A stretch of 61,202 nucleotides of DNA from Thermoplasmata archaeon (GTDB lineage Archaea > Thermoplasmatota > Thermoplasmata > RBG-16-68-12): positions 1 to 61,202 of the forward strand of contig DASWDU010000007.1 in assembly GCA_036395115.1 (NCBI GenBank), read 5' to 3'. The notes under the pieces are model-generated. The model did not search any database and was not told the DNA's origin. It saw only the letters and a program-made list of their open reading frames with translations. The position numbers and the translations under genes are program-made. Shown one piece after another: positions 42,850-51,500 of this stretch (position 1 is the stretch's first letter; each line of letters starts with the position of its first letter).

Positions 42850-43860
42850 ATGCAGCTCGTGATTATCGCCGGAGGCCTCGGGACCCGGCTCCGTCCGCTC
42901 ACCCTGTATCGGCCGAAGGCGCTGATCCCGCTCGTCGACCGCCCGCAGATCGCGCACATCCTGGAGGCGTTGCCGGCCTCGTGCGACGAGGTGATCGTCG
43001 CGGTCAACTACATGTTCGAACAAGTGCGGGACTTCTTCCGGATGCGGCAGTTCGGCGTGGACGTTCGCGTCGTCGACGAGCCGATGCCGCTCGGCACCGC
43101 CGGGGCGATCAAGAACGTGCAACGACACCTCCACGGTCCCTTCGCCGTCTACAACGGCGACGTCGTCGACACGATCGATTTCGATCGGCTCGTCAAGGCC
43201 CACGAGACGGGCGGCGGCATCGGGACGATCGCCGTGTGGCCCACGGCCGACGTGTCCGCGTACGGCGTCGTCGCGATCGAGAAAGGCCGCGTCGTTCAGT
43301 TCGTCGAGAAACCCGCGAAGGGCGAGGCGCCGAGCAATCTGGTGAACGCGGGACGATACGTGTTCGAGCCCGACGTGTTCGATTTCATCGAGGGGGGCCG
43401 CGCCGTTTCCTTGGAGCGAGAGGTGTTCCCCCGGCTCATTCCGCGCGGGCTCACGGCGTTCCGGTACGAGGGGTTCTGGTCCGACGCGGGCACCCTGCCG
43501 AGTTACCTGAACGCGCAGCGCCTCCTGCTCGAGGCGGGCCGCGCGAAGATCTCCGGGGATGCGGACGTCGCATCGGGGAAACTGCTTCCGCCCGTGTATG
43601 CGGGCCCGGGGACCTTCGTCGAGGGGCGCGTCGGGCCGTACGTCGTCATGGGCAAGGCGTGCCGGATCGGGCGAGCGACCGTCCGGAACGCGACGCTCTT
43701 GGAAGGCGTGAGCGTGGACGACAAGGCGGACGTCGTCGACTCGATCGCCGGAGCGGGCGCGGCGATCGGCGAGGGCGCCCACGTGCGCGACTCGATCCTC
43801 GCCGACGGGGCCCAGGTGCCGCCCTACGCGACGGTCGTGGACGAACGGGTGACCGCGTGA
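42850..43860 (+). CDS. Sugar-1-phosphate nucleotidyltransferase
   Basis: 336 residues. N-terminal pyrophosphorylase domain: IIAGGLGTRLRPLTLYRPKA (nucleotide loop), YNGDVVDTIDF (metal Asp) and FVEKPAKGE. The C-terminal ~100 residues are a left-handed beta-helix region (YAGPGTFVEGRVGPYVVMG, ATVRNATLLEGVSVDDKA, GAGAAIGEGAHVRDSIL). The next gene, overlapping by 4 bases, is a GlmM-type mutase, so formation of UDP-GlcNAc or a related NDP-sugar is likely. Glucose-1-phosphate or mannose-1-phosphate substrates are also possible. Whether the short beta helix has acetyltransferase activity, as in some archaeal GlmU-like enzymes, is unclear. Confidence 0.85.
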   Translation: MQLVIIAGGLGTRLRPLTLYRPKALIPLVDRPQIAHILEALPASCDEVIVAVNYMFEQVRDFFRMRQFGVDVRVVDEPMPLGTAGAIKNVQRHLHGPFAVYNGDVVDTIDFDRLVKAHETGGGIGTIAVWPTADVSAYGVVAIEKGRVVQFVEKPAKGEAPSNLVNAGRYVFEPDVFDFIEGGRAVSLEREVFPRLIPRGLTAFRYEGFWSDAGTLPSYLNAQRLLLEAGRAKISGDADVASGKLLPPVYAGPGTFVEGRVGPYVVMGKACRIGRATVRNATLLEGVSVDDKADVVDSIAGAGAAIGEGAHVRDSILADGAQVPPYATVVDERVTA

Positions 43861-45227
43861 CCCGGCTGTTCGGCACGAACGGGATCCGGGGCGTCGTCGG
43901 ACAGGAAATGACGGCGGACCTCGCAGTCAAGGTCGGTCACGCCGCCGGCACGTTCTTTGAGGGGGGTCCCGTCGCCCTCGCGCGCGACCCCCGCCTCTCC
44001 GGGCCGATGCTCGCCCGCGCCGGTGCGTCCGGGCTGATGTCCGCGGGCTGCGACGTGATCGACCTCGGCGTCGTCCCGACGCCCTGCGCACAGTATTACG
44101 TCGCGAAGTCGGGTCGCCTCAAGGGGGCACTCGTCGTCACCGCGTCCCACAACCCCCGGGAGTTCAACGGCCTGAAAGCGATCGATGCACGCGGGATGGA
44201 GATGCGGCGCGAGGACGAGGAGTCGATCGAGTCGATCCTGTCGGAGGGTCGCTACCGGATCGCGGCGTGGTCCGACGTCGGCTCGATCCGGCCGGACGAC
44301 TCGGCGCCGGAGCGCTACCTCGACGGGATCCGCGCGATGGTCGACGTCGAATCGATCCGCGAGCGCGGCCCGACGGTCGTGGTGGACCCGGGGAACGGCG
44401 CGGGGTGCATCACGACCCCGTACCTCGCGCGCGACCTAGGATGCCGCGTGATCTCCCTGAACGGCCAGGCGGACGGCGCATTCCCGGGTCGGATGCCCGA
44501 GCCGACCGCGGAGCATTTGGACCACCTCTTGCGCGTCGTGTCCGAGACGCACGCGGACCTCGGCGTGGCCCATGACGGCGACGCGGACCGAGCGGTGTTC
44601 GTCGACGATCGCGGAGCGTTCGTCGAGGGAGACAAGAGCCTCGCGCTCCTCGCGCGGGCCGCGATTCGCGCGCACGGCGGGACCGTGGTGACGCCCGTCA
44701 GCACGTCGAGCCTGATCGACGACGTCGTCAAGGGAGAGGGCGGCACGGTCGTGCGGACGCGGGTCGGTTCGCCGATCGTCGCGCGGACGATGTTCGAGAC
44801 CGGCGCGGCGTTCGGCGGCGAGGAGAACGGCGGGGTGATCTTCCCCGAGCACCAGTTCTGTCGGGACGGCGCGATGGCGCTGGCGAAGATGCTTGAGCTC
44901 CTGGCGAAAGAGGGCAAACCCCTCTCGGAGCTCGTGGCGGCGTTGCCGCGATATCACATCAAGAAGGCGAACGTCCCCGTGCCGGTCGAGGAGCGCGACG
45001 CGGTCCTGACGGCGCTCGTCGGGCTCGCGAAAGGCCGATCCGTCGACACGACGGATGGTGTGAAGATCCGCGAGGCGGACGGCTCGGTCCTCGTCCGGCC
45101 TTCGGGGACGGAGCCGATCTTCCGCGTGTACGCGGAGGCCCGCACGCTGGCTCGGGCGGACGCGCTCGCCGCGGAAGGCGTTGAGCTCATCCGGAACGCG
45201 CTAGGCCAGGGGAAGCGGACCCAGTGA
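43857..45227 (+). CDS. glmM: Phosphoglucosamine mutase/phosphomannomutase family
   Basis: 456 residues from GTG 43857 in GTGA shared with the preceding stop. Active-site phosphoserine TASHNPREFNG (~98-108), metal loop AHDGDADRAVFVDD (~240), sugar-specificity loop FGGEENGGVIFPE (~320), phosphate-binding RPSGTEPIFRVY (~425). Start FGTNGIRG is typical of archaeal GlmM. Likely interconverts glucosamine-6-P and glucosamine-1-P for UDP-GlcNAc; mannose or glucose phosphates remain possible. Translationally coupled to the nucleotidyltransferase. Confidence 0.88.
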   Translation: MTRLFGTNGIRGVVGQEMTADLAVKVGHAAGTFFEGGPVALARDPRLSGPMLARAGASGLMSAGCDVIDLGVVPTPCAQYYVAKSGRLKGALVVTASHNPREFNGLKAIDARGMEMRREDEESIESILSEGRYRIAAWSDVGSIRPDDSAPERYLDGIRAMVDVESIRERGPTVVVDPGNGAGCITTPYLARDLGCRVISLNGQADGAFPGRMPEPTAEHLDHLLRVVSETHADLGVAHDGDADRAVFVDDRGAFVEGDKSLALLARAAIRAHGGTVVTPVSTSSLIDDVVKGEGGTVVRTRVGSPIVARTMFETGAAFGGEENGGVIFPEHQFCRDGAMALAKMLELLAKEGKPLSELVAALPRYHIKKANVPVPVEERDAVLTALVGLAKGRSVDTTDGVKIREADGSVLVRPSGTEPIFRVYAEARTLARADALAAEGVELIRNALGQGKRTQ

Positions 45228-45989
45228 GATCAGCACGGCGTACGCGACGATCGCGCCCGTGCTGGTCGAGATGAAGTTGTTGATCTTCTTGTTCACGAGG
45301 CCTCGTTGCTCGAGCGTCGCACCGATCACGCTATCGAGCTGACAGCCGAGGAACCCGATGACCGCCGGGATGACGAGGTACGCCGGATTGGCGGGCATCG
45401 TCGCCTCGACTCCGTACATGCGCGCGAGGACGGAGAGCACGACCCATCCGACGGCGGAGGTGTACGCGGCGGCGCCGATCGCGCACAGTTGCCCGAGGCG
45501 CGATACGCCGCCGTCCGTCCCCGCGGGCACGGGCTTCCGATTCGTGATCAGGTACGCGCGATTCGACAGGACGCCGATCTCGCTCGCGAGCGTATCCGCC
45601 CCCGCCACGGACAGCGCCGAGAGGAAGATGACACCGCTGATGACCTTCGGGAGGTTATCCGGCATGACGAGGGACACCGCGGCGACGGACATCGGTGCGA
45701 TGCCGTTCGCCAGGACGTTCGTCGCCCGTCGCTCGCCGCGCGATCCCTCCTGGACGCCGAGCGCCTCCTTCAGCGCGAATCGATAGCGGGTCGCTAGGAA
45801 GCTCGAGAGGAGGAAGAACACCAGCAGGAGGAGCCACGTGACATCGCCGAAGACACCGATGACCATGCCGATGAAGAACCCCGCGACGCTGCCGTCCCAC
45901 GTCAGGACGCGCTTCCAGTACGCGAGGGAACTGAGGACCCCGGTCAGCAGGGTGCTGATTGCGACGGAGGACGCGAAGTCCATCGGCAT
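45201..45989 (-). CDS. DUF92 family integral membrane protein
   Basis: 262 residues from ATG 45989, nearly leaderless: a TATA-like CTTTATCG lies at 46016-46023. Six or seven membrane helices. Family features: LTWDGSVAGFFIGMVIG near the N-terminus, SLSVAGADTLASEIG and GTDGGVSRLGQL in the middle, FLGCQLDSVIGATLEQRGL and KKINNFISTSTGAI at the end. DUF92 includes plant VTE6, a phytyl-phosphate kinase, so an archaeal role with isoprenoid phosphates is plausible. Overlaps the 3' end of glmM by 27 bases, convergently. Confidence 0.88.
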   Translation of the reverse strand: MPMDFASSVAISTLLTGVLSSLAYWKRVLTWDGSVAGFFIGMVIGVFGDVTWLLLLVFFLLSSFLATRYRFALKEALGVQEGSRGERRATNVLANGIAPMSVAAVSLVMPDNLPKVISGVIFLSALSVAGADTLASEIGVLSNRAYLITNRKPVPAGTDGGVSRLGQLCAIGAAAYTSAVGWVVLSVLARMYGVEATMPANPAYLVIPAVIGFLGCQLDSVIGATLEQRGLVNKKINNFISTSTGAIVAYAVLISLGPLPLA

Positions 45990-46080
45990 CGGCGCGCGGG
46001 CAAAATGGGGGACCCGATAAAGCCTTTCCTGAGCGATTCTCACCGGAAGAGAAAGGGGAGTTCGGGCGGCACCCTCGCCG

Positions 46081-47103
46081 TCAGCCGAACCAGGAGTCGA
46101 GCGACCGCTGCTTCTGCTCCGACCGCGCGCTGCCGAATTTCTCGAGGGCGGCGTCGATCCGGTCGCGGGAGAAATCGTGTTCGTCGCACAGCATGCGCCG
46201 CACGCCTTCGGTATCGAGATCGCGGAACCCAATCTCGACGTCCTCGATGACCTTCGGGTGAAGGAAGATCTCGCGGACCTCCTCTTTCGATTCGATGTCG
46301 ACGCCGAGTTCCCCGAGAGCAGGCTCGAGAGAGCCGTGTTTCTTGATCAGGCCGAGCGCCTTCTTCGGGCCGATCCCTTTCACGCCGTCGTTGAAGTCCG
46401 TTCCGATGAGCAGCCCGACGTCCACCAGCTGCTCCCGTGCGATCCCGAGCGCGGCGAGGGTGGCCTCGAGGGAGATTTCCTCCGGCTGGACATCGACGTA
46501 AACGTCCTTGCGGGGAAGTTTCCGGCGGCCGGAGATCGCGAGGTTCTTCACGAGGCGCGGAGAGCCGAAGAGGAGGGAGTCAAAGTCCTGCGACGCCGCT
46601 GCGTAGGCGACCCGGGCGCGCGCCATCGCGCTCGCCTGGGCCTCCCCCTCCGCGGGCGCCTGCACCCACGGTAGGCCGAGGAACTCGAGGAGCTTCTTTG
46701 ACTGCTCGACCATCTCGTCCGTGAGCCGCGAGGTCTGCATCGCCTTCGTCCGCGCCGTTGCGAAGTCGCCGATCTCGACGGCTTCCCTCCACTCCCGTTC
46801 CGCGCGTTGCTTGACCTCCCCGCGGGCCACGAGCGTCCGTGCCTTCAGCCGCGGCGGCTCCCCGTCGAACACGAACACGGGCCGGATTCCCGCGGCGACG
46901 AAGTTCGAGAGGCGGTAGATGAGGCCGGACAGGTGGGACGTCACGCGGCCCTGCCGGTCCATGAGCGGCGTGCCGTCGGGCTGGCGGATGATCGCGAGGA
47001 ACTGGTAGAGCGTGTTGAACGCGTCGATCGCGAGGATCTTCCCGGAGAAGTCCTCGAGGGTCCGAGGCTCGGACGCGACGAGGTCCGCGAGATTCAGCCC
47101 CAT
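46081..47103 (-). CDS. fen: Flap endonuclease 1
   Basis: 340 residues, the normal archaeal FEN1 length. N and I nuclease regions: FSGKILAIDAFNTLYQFL (metal Asp), FVFDGEPPRLK, QAPAEGEAQASAMA, SQDFDSLLFG and LLIGTDFNDGVKGIGPKKAL (helix-hairpin-helix). The extreme C-terminus QKQRSLDSWFG is a PCNA-interacting PIP box. Removes 5' flaps in Okazaki fragment maturation and repair. A TnpB element has inserted just upstream, within ~45 bases of the start codon, close to its probable TATA-like box (GGCTTTACC, minus strand ~47125-47135). Confidence 0.96.
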   Translation of the reverse strand: MGLNLADLVASEPRTLEDFSGKILAIDAFNTLYQFLAIIRQPDGTPLMDRQGRVTSHLSGLIYRLSNFVAAGIRPVFVFDGEPPRLKARTLVARGEVKQRAEREWREAVEIGDFATARTKAMQTSRLTDEMVEQSKKLLEFLGLPWVQAPAEGEAQASAMARARVAYAAASQDFDSLLFGSPRLVKNLAISGRRKLPRKDVYVDVQPEEISLEATLAALGIAREQLVDVGLLIGTDFNDGVKGIGPKKALGLIKKHGSLEPALGELGVDIESKEEVREIFLHPKVIEDVEIGFRDLDTEGVRRMLCDEHDFSRDRIDAALEKFGSARSEQKQRSLDSWFG

Positions 47104-47145
47104 CTCCGGGGCGATGCGGGGCGCGGCGGTAAAGCCTTTGCCTCT

Positions 47146-47158
47146 ACGGTTCTGTGAC
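47146..47158 (+). repeat. Left terminal inverted repeat of TnpB element
   Basis: ACGGTTCTGTGAC, exact reverse complement of 48495-48507. Confidence 0.7.
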
Positions 47159-47219
47159 TCATCCGGGAGATCGTCACTTTCACCCCCCTCCCCCTTGGAG
47201 CTTCAAGCCACGAAAGGCC

Positions 47220-48476
47220 ATGACAACCTCGATGGCCGTCCCGCGCGTCGTCCGCAGCCTCTCCTTCCCCGCAGGGGATCTGCCGCCCTCCCTCCTTGGC
47301 CTGCTCGCTGAGTTCCGGCTCATCGTCAACAAGTCGATCCGGATCGCGCTCCGAGACGACATCCGGTCCCGGGTCCGCCTCGCGAGGACTGCGTACCGAC
47401 GATTGTCCGAGGAACATCGTGTGTACAAGCAGTACATCCCGAGTGCGTTCGAAGTTGCCTTGGCCGCCCTAAAAGTATATCGGCGTCGGGTGAGGAAGGG
47501 AAAGCGGACCGCGGCCCCGTTCATGCGCCGCCTACTCCTGAAGGCGGAGAACCAGTCTTACCGTCTTGATCGCACCACCGGCCAGCTACGGATCCCAATC
47601 CGCCGCGGAGAATGCGTCGAGGTCAGCCTACCCGTTTCGGAATGGCATCGATCGTTCCTGTCGGACCTCGCATGGGGACTAGGCTCCCTAACCGTGACAC
47701 CCGGAAAGATCGTCGTGGCCGTCCGGAAGGATGCGCCCGAGCCGTACGAACCGACAGCTGTCGTCGCCCTCGATACGAACGAGGATTCTTTGGACGGCGT
47801 CGAGGCGGACGGCGAAACGAATCGTCTTTTGAGCCTGCCGTTCGGCGGCGTTCGCCAGCTTCAGGCAACTCACTTCCGTCGACGGCGGCTCTTAGCGAAG
47901 AAGAAGGCCCACGACCGCCGCGTCAAACGGCGTCTGCTCGCCAGGGAGGGAAAGCGCGAGCGAAATCGCGTGAGTCAGCGGCTCCACCGGGTCAGCAAGG
48001 CCCTCATCGCAGCGGCCAAAGTCAAGAAGGCGGCGATCGTCCTCGAGGACCTCACCCTCCACGGCGCGGGCGGCCGCTCCCGTCGAATGAACCGCCGCCT
48101 GTCCTCCTGGCCTCGTTCCGAGATCCACCGTCAGATCGAGTACAAGGCCCCCCTCGCCGGCGTGCCGGTCATCAAGGTCAACCCTCATTGGACCAGCAAG
48201 ACCTGCCCAGTGTGTGGCGCCCGGCGCCGAGATAGGGTGGGCCAGGATTTCGTGTGCCTTGCGTGCGACTGGGAGATGGACCGGCAGATCAACGCAGGCA
48301 TGAACATCCTGAAGACCGCCGTGGCCTCGAACGAGGCCTTGGCAAGGGCCGTACGGTTCCGGCCCGGTGCCCTCCGCGATGATGTCGTGAGTCCCCTCTA
48401 CGACTTGTCCCGAGGAGGGACGGGCGCACGGGACGAGCCGAGCGGAGTCGAGTGCCTTGCGGATGTGGTCCGATAG
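47220..48476 (+). CDS. tnpB: TnpB-family RNA-guided nuclease-like protein
   Basis: 418 residues from ATG 47220; an earlier GTG at 47154 lies inside the inverted repeat. N-terminal wedge/REC-like half, then a RuvC-like nuclease: motif I VVALDTNEDSL with Asp, motif II AAIVLEDLTLHG with Glu, zinc finger CPVCG...CLACDW, and motif III MDRQINAGMNIL. In most TnpB and Cas12 proteins motif III is DRDxNAAxN, with the second Asp catalytic; here that position is Gln. Either the element uses a variant active site, as some archaeal homologues with DRQLNA seem to, or the nuclease is dead. No tnpA is adjacent. Confidence 0.88.
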   Translation: MTTSMAVPRVVRSLSFPAGDLPPSLLGLLAEFRLIVNKSIRIALRDDIRSRVRLARTAYRRLSEEHRVYKQYIPSAFEVALAALKVYRRRVRKGKRTAAPFMRRLLLKAENQSYRLDRTTGQLRIPIRRGECVEVSLPVSEWHRSFLSDLAWGLGSLTVTPGKIVVAVRKDAPEPYEPTAVVALDTNEDSLDGVEADGETNRLLSLPFGGVRQLQATHFRRRRLLAKKKAHDRRVKRRLLAREGKRERNRVSQRLHRVSKALIAAAKVKKAAIVLEDLTLHGAGGRSRRMNRRLSSWPRSEIHRQIEYKAPLAGVPVIKVNPHWTSKTCPVCGARRRDRVGQDFVCLACDWEMDRQINAGMNILKTAVASNEALARAVRFRPGALRDDVVSPLYDLSRGGTGARDEPSGVECLADVVR

Positions 48477-48494
48477 ACGCCACTACCCGCAAAC

Positions 48495-48507
48495 GTCACA
48501 GAACCGT
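48495..48507 (-). repeat. Right terminal inverted repeat of TnpB element
   Basis: GTCACAGAACCGT, exact reverse complement of 47146-47158. It begins 18 bases after the tnpB stop and ends two bases outside the stop codon of the giant gene. Confidence 0.7.
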
Positions 48508-48509
48508 CT

Positions 48510-51500
48510 CTACATCTCTGCGGCGCGCACGCCGAGGAGGAACGTCTCCTCGCCCAAGCCCGCCTCGATGACGTACGCGTCGTCCGCCGGCTCCTGCACG
48601 AACGTCACCTCGAGCGCGTTCGCCTCCCGGAGGACCATGTCTTTCCAAGGTTGCAACATGGCGCGCAGCCCCTGCGCCGCGACCAGCTCGATCTCGACGA
48701 CGCGGTCCTCCGCGATGTGCATGTCTTTGCGGGCTTCTTTGACGAGCGTCACGATTTCCTTCGCGTAGCCTTCCGCGATCAGCTCCTTCGTCATGCGCGT
48801 GTCGAGGTACACGACGCCGCCTTCGAACGGCTCCTCGACGACGTGATCGGGGACCGACTCGACGAACGACACCATCGACGGATCGATCCGGACCTTCTGT
48901 CCCTCGATCCCGACCGAGTATTCGCCTCGCTCGAGGCCCGCCTTGATCTTCCAGGCGTCCTGCGAGCGCAGCAGGATCTCGATCTTCCTCGCCCAGAGCT
49001 TGTAGGACGCGCTCACGGAGTCCATGTGCACCTGCACGTCGATTTTCATCCCGCGCCACGTGTCGTCCGGGAGGACGAGGTCGAGTTCCTTCGCGCCGCT
49101 CTGGCCGACGATGACCTTCCGGAACGCGCTCACGGCATCGTAGCCGGCCTGATCCGCCGTCTTGACAGCGATCCGGGCGACGGGCCAATACCGCTCGATT
49201 CCCGCGCGGCGCTTCGCCTGGAACGTGGCCTCGAGCGTGAGCCGCAGGAACTCGACGTAGGAGTTCACCTGTTCGTCCGAGATCTGGAGGGTGCCCGCCT
49301 CCTTCGAGGCGGTGATCGCCTGCCGGATCTGCTTCGCGATCTCCTCCGTCGGGCCCACGGTCGCGTTCGAGATCTGTTGCAGAACCGCCACCCCCTGCTC
49401 GTACCCTCTCGACTCGATCGCGGCCCTCGCCCAGCCCACGAAGTCCTGATTTCCTTCGCCGGCGAGTAGCCCGCGCTCCATCATCATCGGGATCTTGCTG
49501 ACGGCGGTGTCCTCGAGCGGCCCGAGGGAGACGCCGTCCACATCGGTCGCGAAGAGCGCCTTCCGCACGAGGTCGCGGATGCCGACAAGTTCGGCGGGGT
49601 CGCCGGTCCACGCCTCGAGGCGCGGTCCGTAGACGTCGTGGATCTCGCGCAGGATGTGCATGAGGTAGAGCAGGAGGATCGACGGCTCGCGTCCCTGGAT
49701 CGAGACGACGAGGATCGCCTGCGGCGCGCGCAGGGCGACGATCGGCACGCCGGCGATCGTCGTGCGCTTCACCGGCTTCGCGCCCGCCGGGAACGCCTTC
49801 GCGACGAACGCCTTGATCTGCTCCTCGAACGCCGCTGCCTTCGAGAGGTCTTCCACCGGGAGGTACGCGCGCGCCTCATGGCACACGATCGCCCCGGTCG
49901 AATGGAACAGGAGGGCGTCCTCGATGACGTAGCCGCCTTCCGGTTCGACGCGCACGATCGCGGTGTCCGTCGTCTGGTGCTTCCCCTCGTCGAGCGGGCG
50001 CGTGTAATGGACCTCGAAGTCGAGGTCCATCGTGCCCGCCTCCTTCGGCTTGAGTCCGAACTCGAGCGTCGTCTTTTCGTTCGGCTCGAGCTTCTCGATG
50101 ACCTTGAGTCCCTGCACGTCGACGGGCCCGGTGACGATCGGAGTGACGTGCTCGGCGGGCCAGTTCCCTTTGTTCGTGATCGCCATCTCGAACCGGCTCC
50201 AGCGGTTCGCCTGAAGGCCCGGGCCCTTCGTCTCGAGGAAGAGCCGCGGGTAGCGGTCTTTCAGGATTTGCTCGACGCGTGCCTTTGCGGTCTGTCCGGC
50301 GCGATCGATGAGCGGTTCGAGCCCCGTCAAGTCCTCGGTCCGCAGGGCGTCCTCGGCTTTCTGGAGCAGGGCCTCGACGTCGCTGACGTCCACGTGGACG
50401 GCTTTCGCGTGGGCGACGATCGCCTGGACCTTGGCGAGGTCGGCCCGGCCCTTCTCGAGCATGGTCCGCCGGCGTTGGCGCGCGAGCGACTCTTTCGCCC
50501 GCCGGAGGAAGTCCTCCATCTGGCGGGGATTTTTCTTCTGGATCGCCCCCTCGATCTTCGTGAGGTACGATTCCGCCTCGCGGACGTCGAGGTTCTGGCT
50601 CTTCGCGATCTGGATGTCGTTGATCAGGGACGCGAGCTCGACTTCGACTTTCTTCGACGCGACCTCCCCCTTCTGGCGCTCGAGGGACTCGTGGAGGCCC
50701 TGCTGGATCTCCCGCACCCGCTCGTATTTGCCCTCGGCGAACGCCTCCTCCGCCTCGCGGAGCAGGAGCTCCGCCTGGCTCGTGTCCGCGCCGATCCCTT
50801 TCATCTCCGCGACGGTGTCGCGCGCGGCCGCAAGGATGTCCGCCATGCGGTCCCGGAGTTGCGCCTGGATCGAGTCCGCCTGGGATTTCGCCTTCTCAAT
50901 GAACTGCCATGCGAGCTGGATGTCGCTCTCGAGCGTGGACTGCGCCTGGCGCAGGAGTTCGTTCGCCGCCATCGCCTGCTCCGCACCGAGCGCCTCGATG
51001 ACCCTCGCGGTCAGCGTCACGGGGCTGTCCGACAGCGCTCCCATGTCCGCCGAGGGATCTTTCGCGACCAACAGGAGCTTCTTGATGACCTCCTCGACGC
51101 CCTCGAGCTGGTGCAGGAGGCCGGTCCACTTCTCGAGGACATTCCCGTACCGGTCCTCGACCTCCTTGAGGATCTGGAGCATGTAGAGCGGAAGGAGCTT
51201 CGGCTCCTGGCCGATGAGGACCGTCGCGAGGAACGTGTGCGGCGACCGCTCGATCAGGATTTTCGAATCCCCGAAGTCGAGCCGCTTCATACCGACCCGC
51301 GTCCGCGCCTTGAACGAGTCCTTGACGAAATCCTGGACGACCGTCAGCATCCCGGAGAAGATGTCCTCGTCGATCTCCTCACGGAACTTCCGGCTGTGGT
51401 GCGCGATGAGCCGGCCGTCCGAGTGAATCAAGAAGACGTCCTCGACGAGGTACGTGGCTTCGGGCTCGACGCGGACCTCCTTCGTATCGCGGACCTCGTA

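Larger units (their letters stand above)
47146..48507. mobile_element. TnpB element bounded by 13-bp inverted repeats and CTCT direct repeats
   Basis: ACGGTTCTGTGAC (47146-47158) and GTCACAGAACCGT (48495-48507) are perfect inverted repeats enclosing the tnpB gene. Outside them, CTCT occurs at 47142-47145 and 48508-48511, as expected for a 4-bp target duplication; read as CTCTAC the direct repeat is 6 bp and includes two TIR bases. IS200/IS605 and IS607 elements, the usual tnpB carriers, lack such TIRs. No transposase other than TnpB is inside, so mobilisation would be in trans. The element sits exactly between the stop of the giant gene and the FEN1 promoter. Confidence 0.65.
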
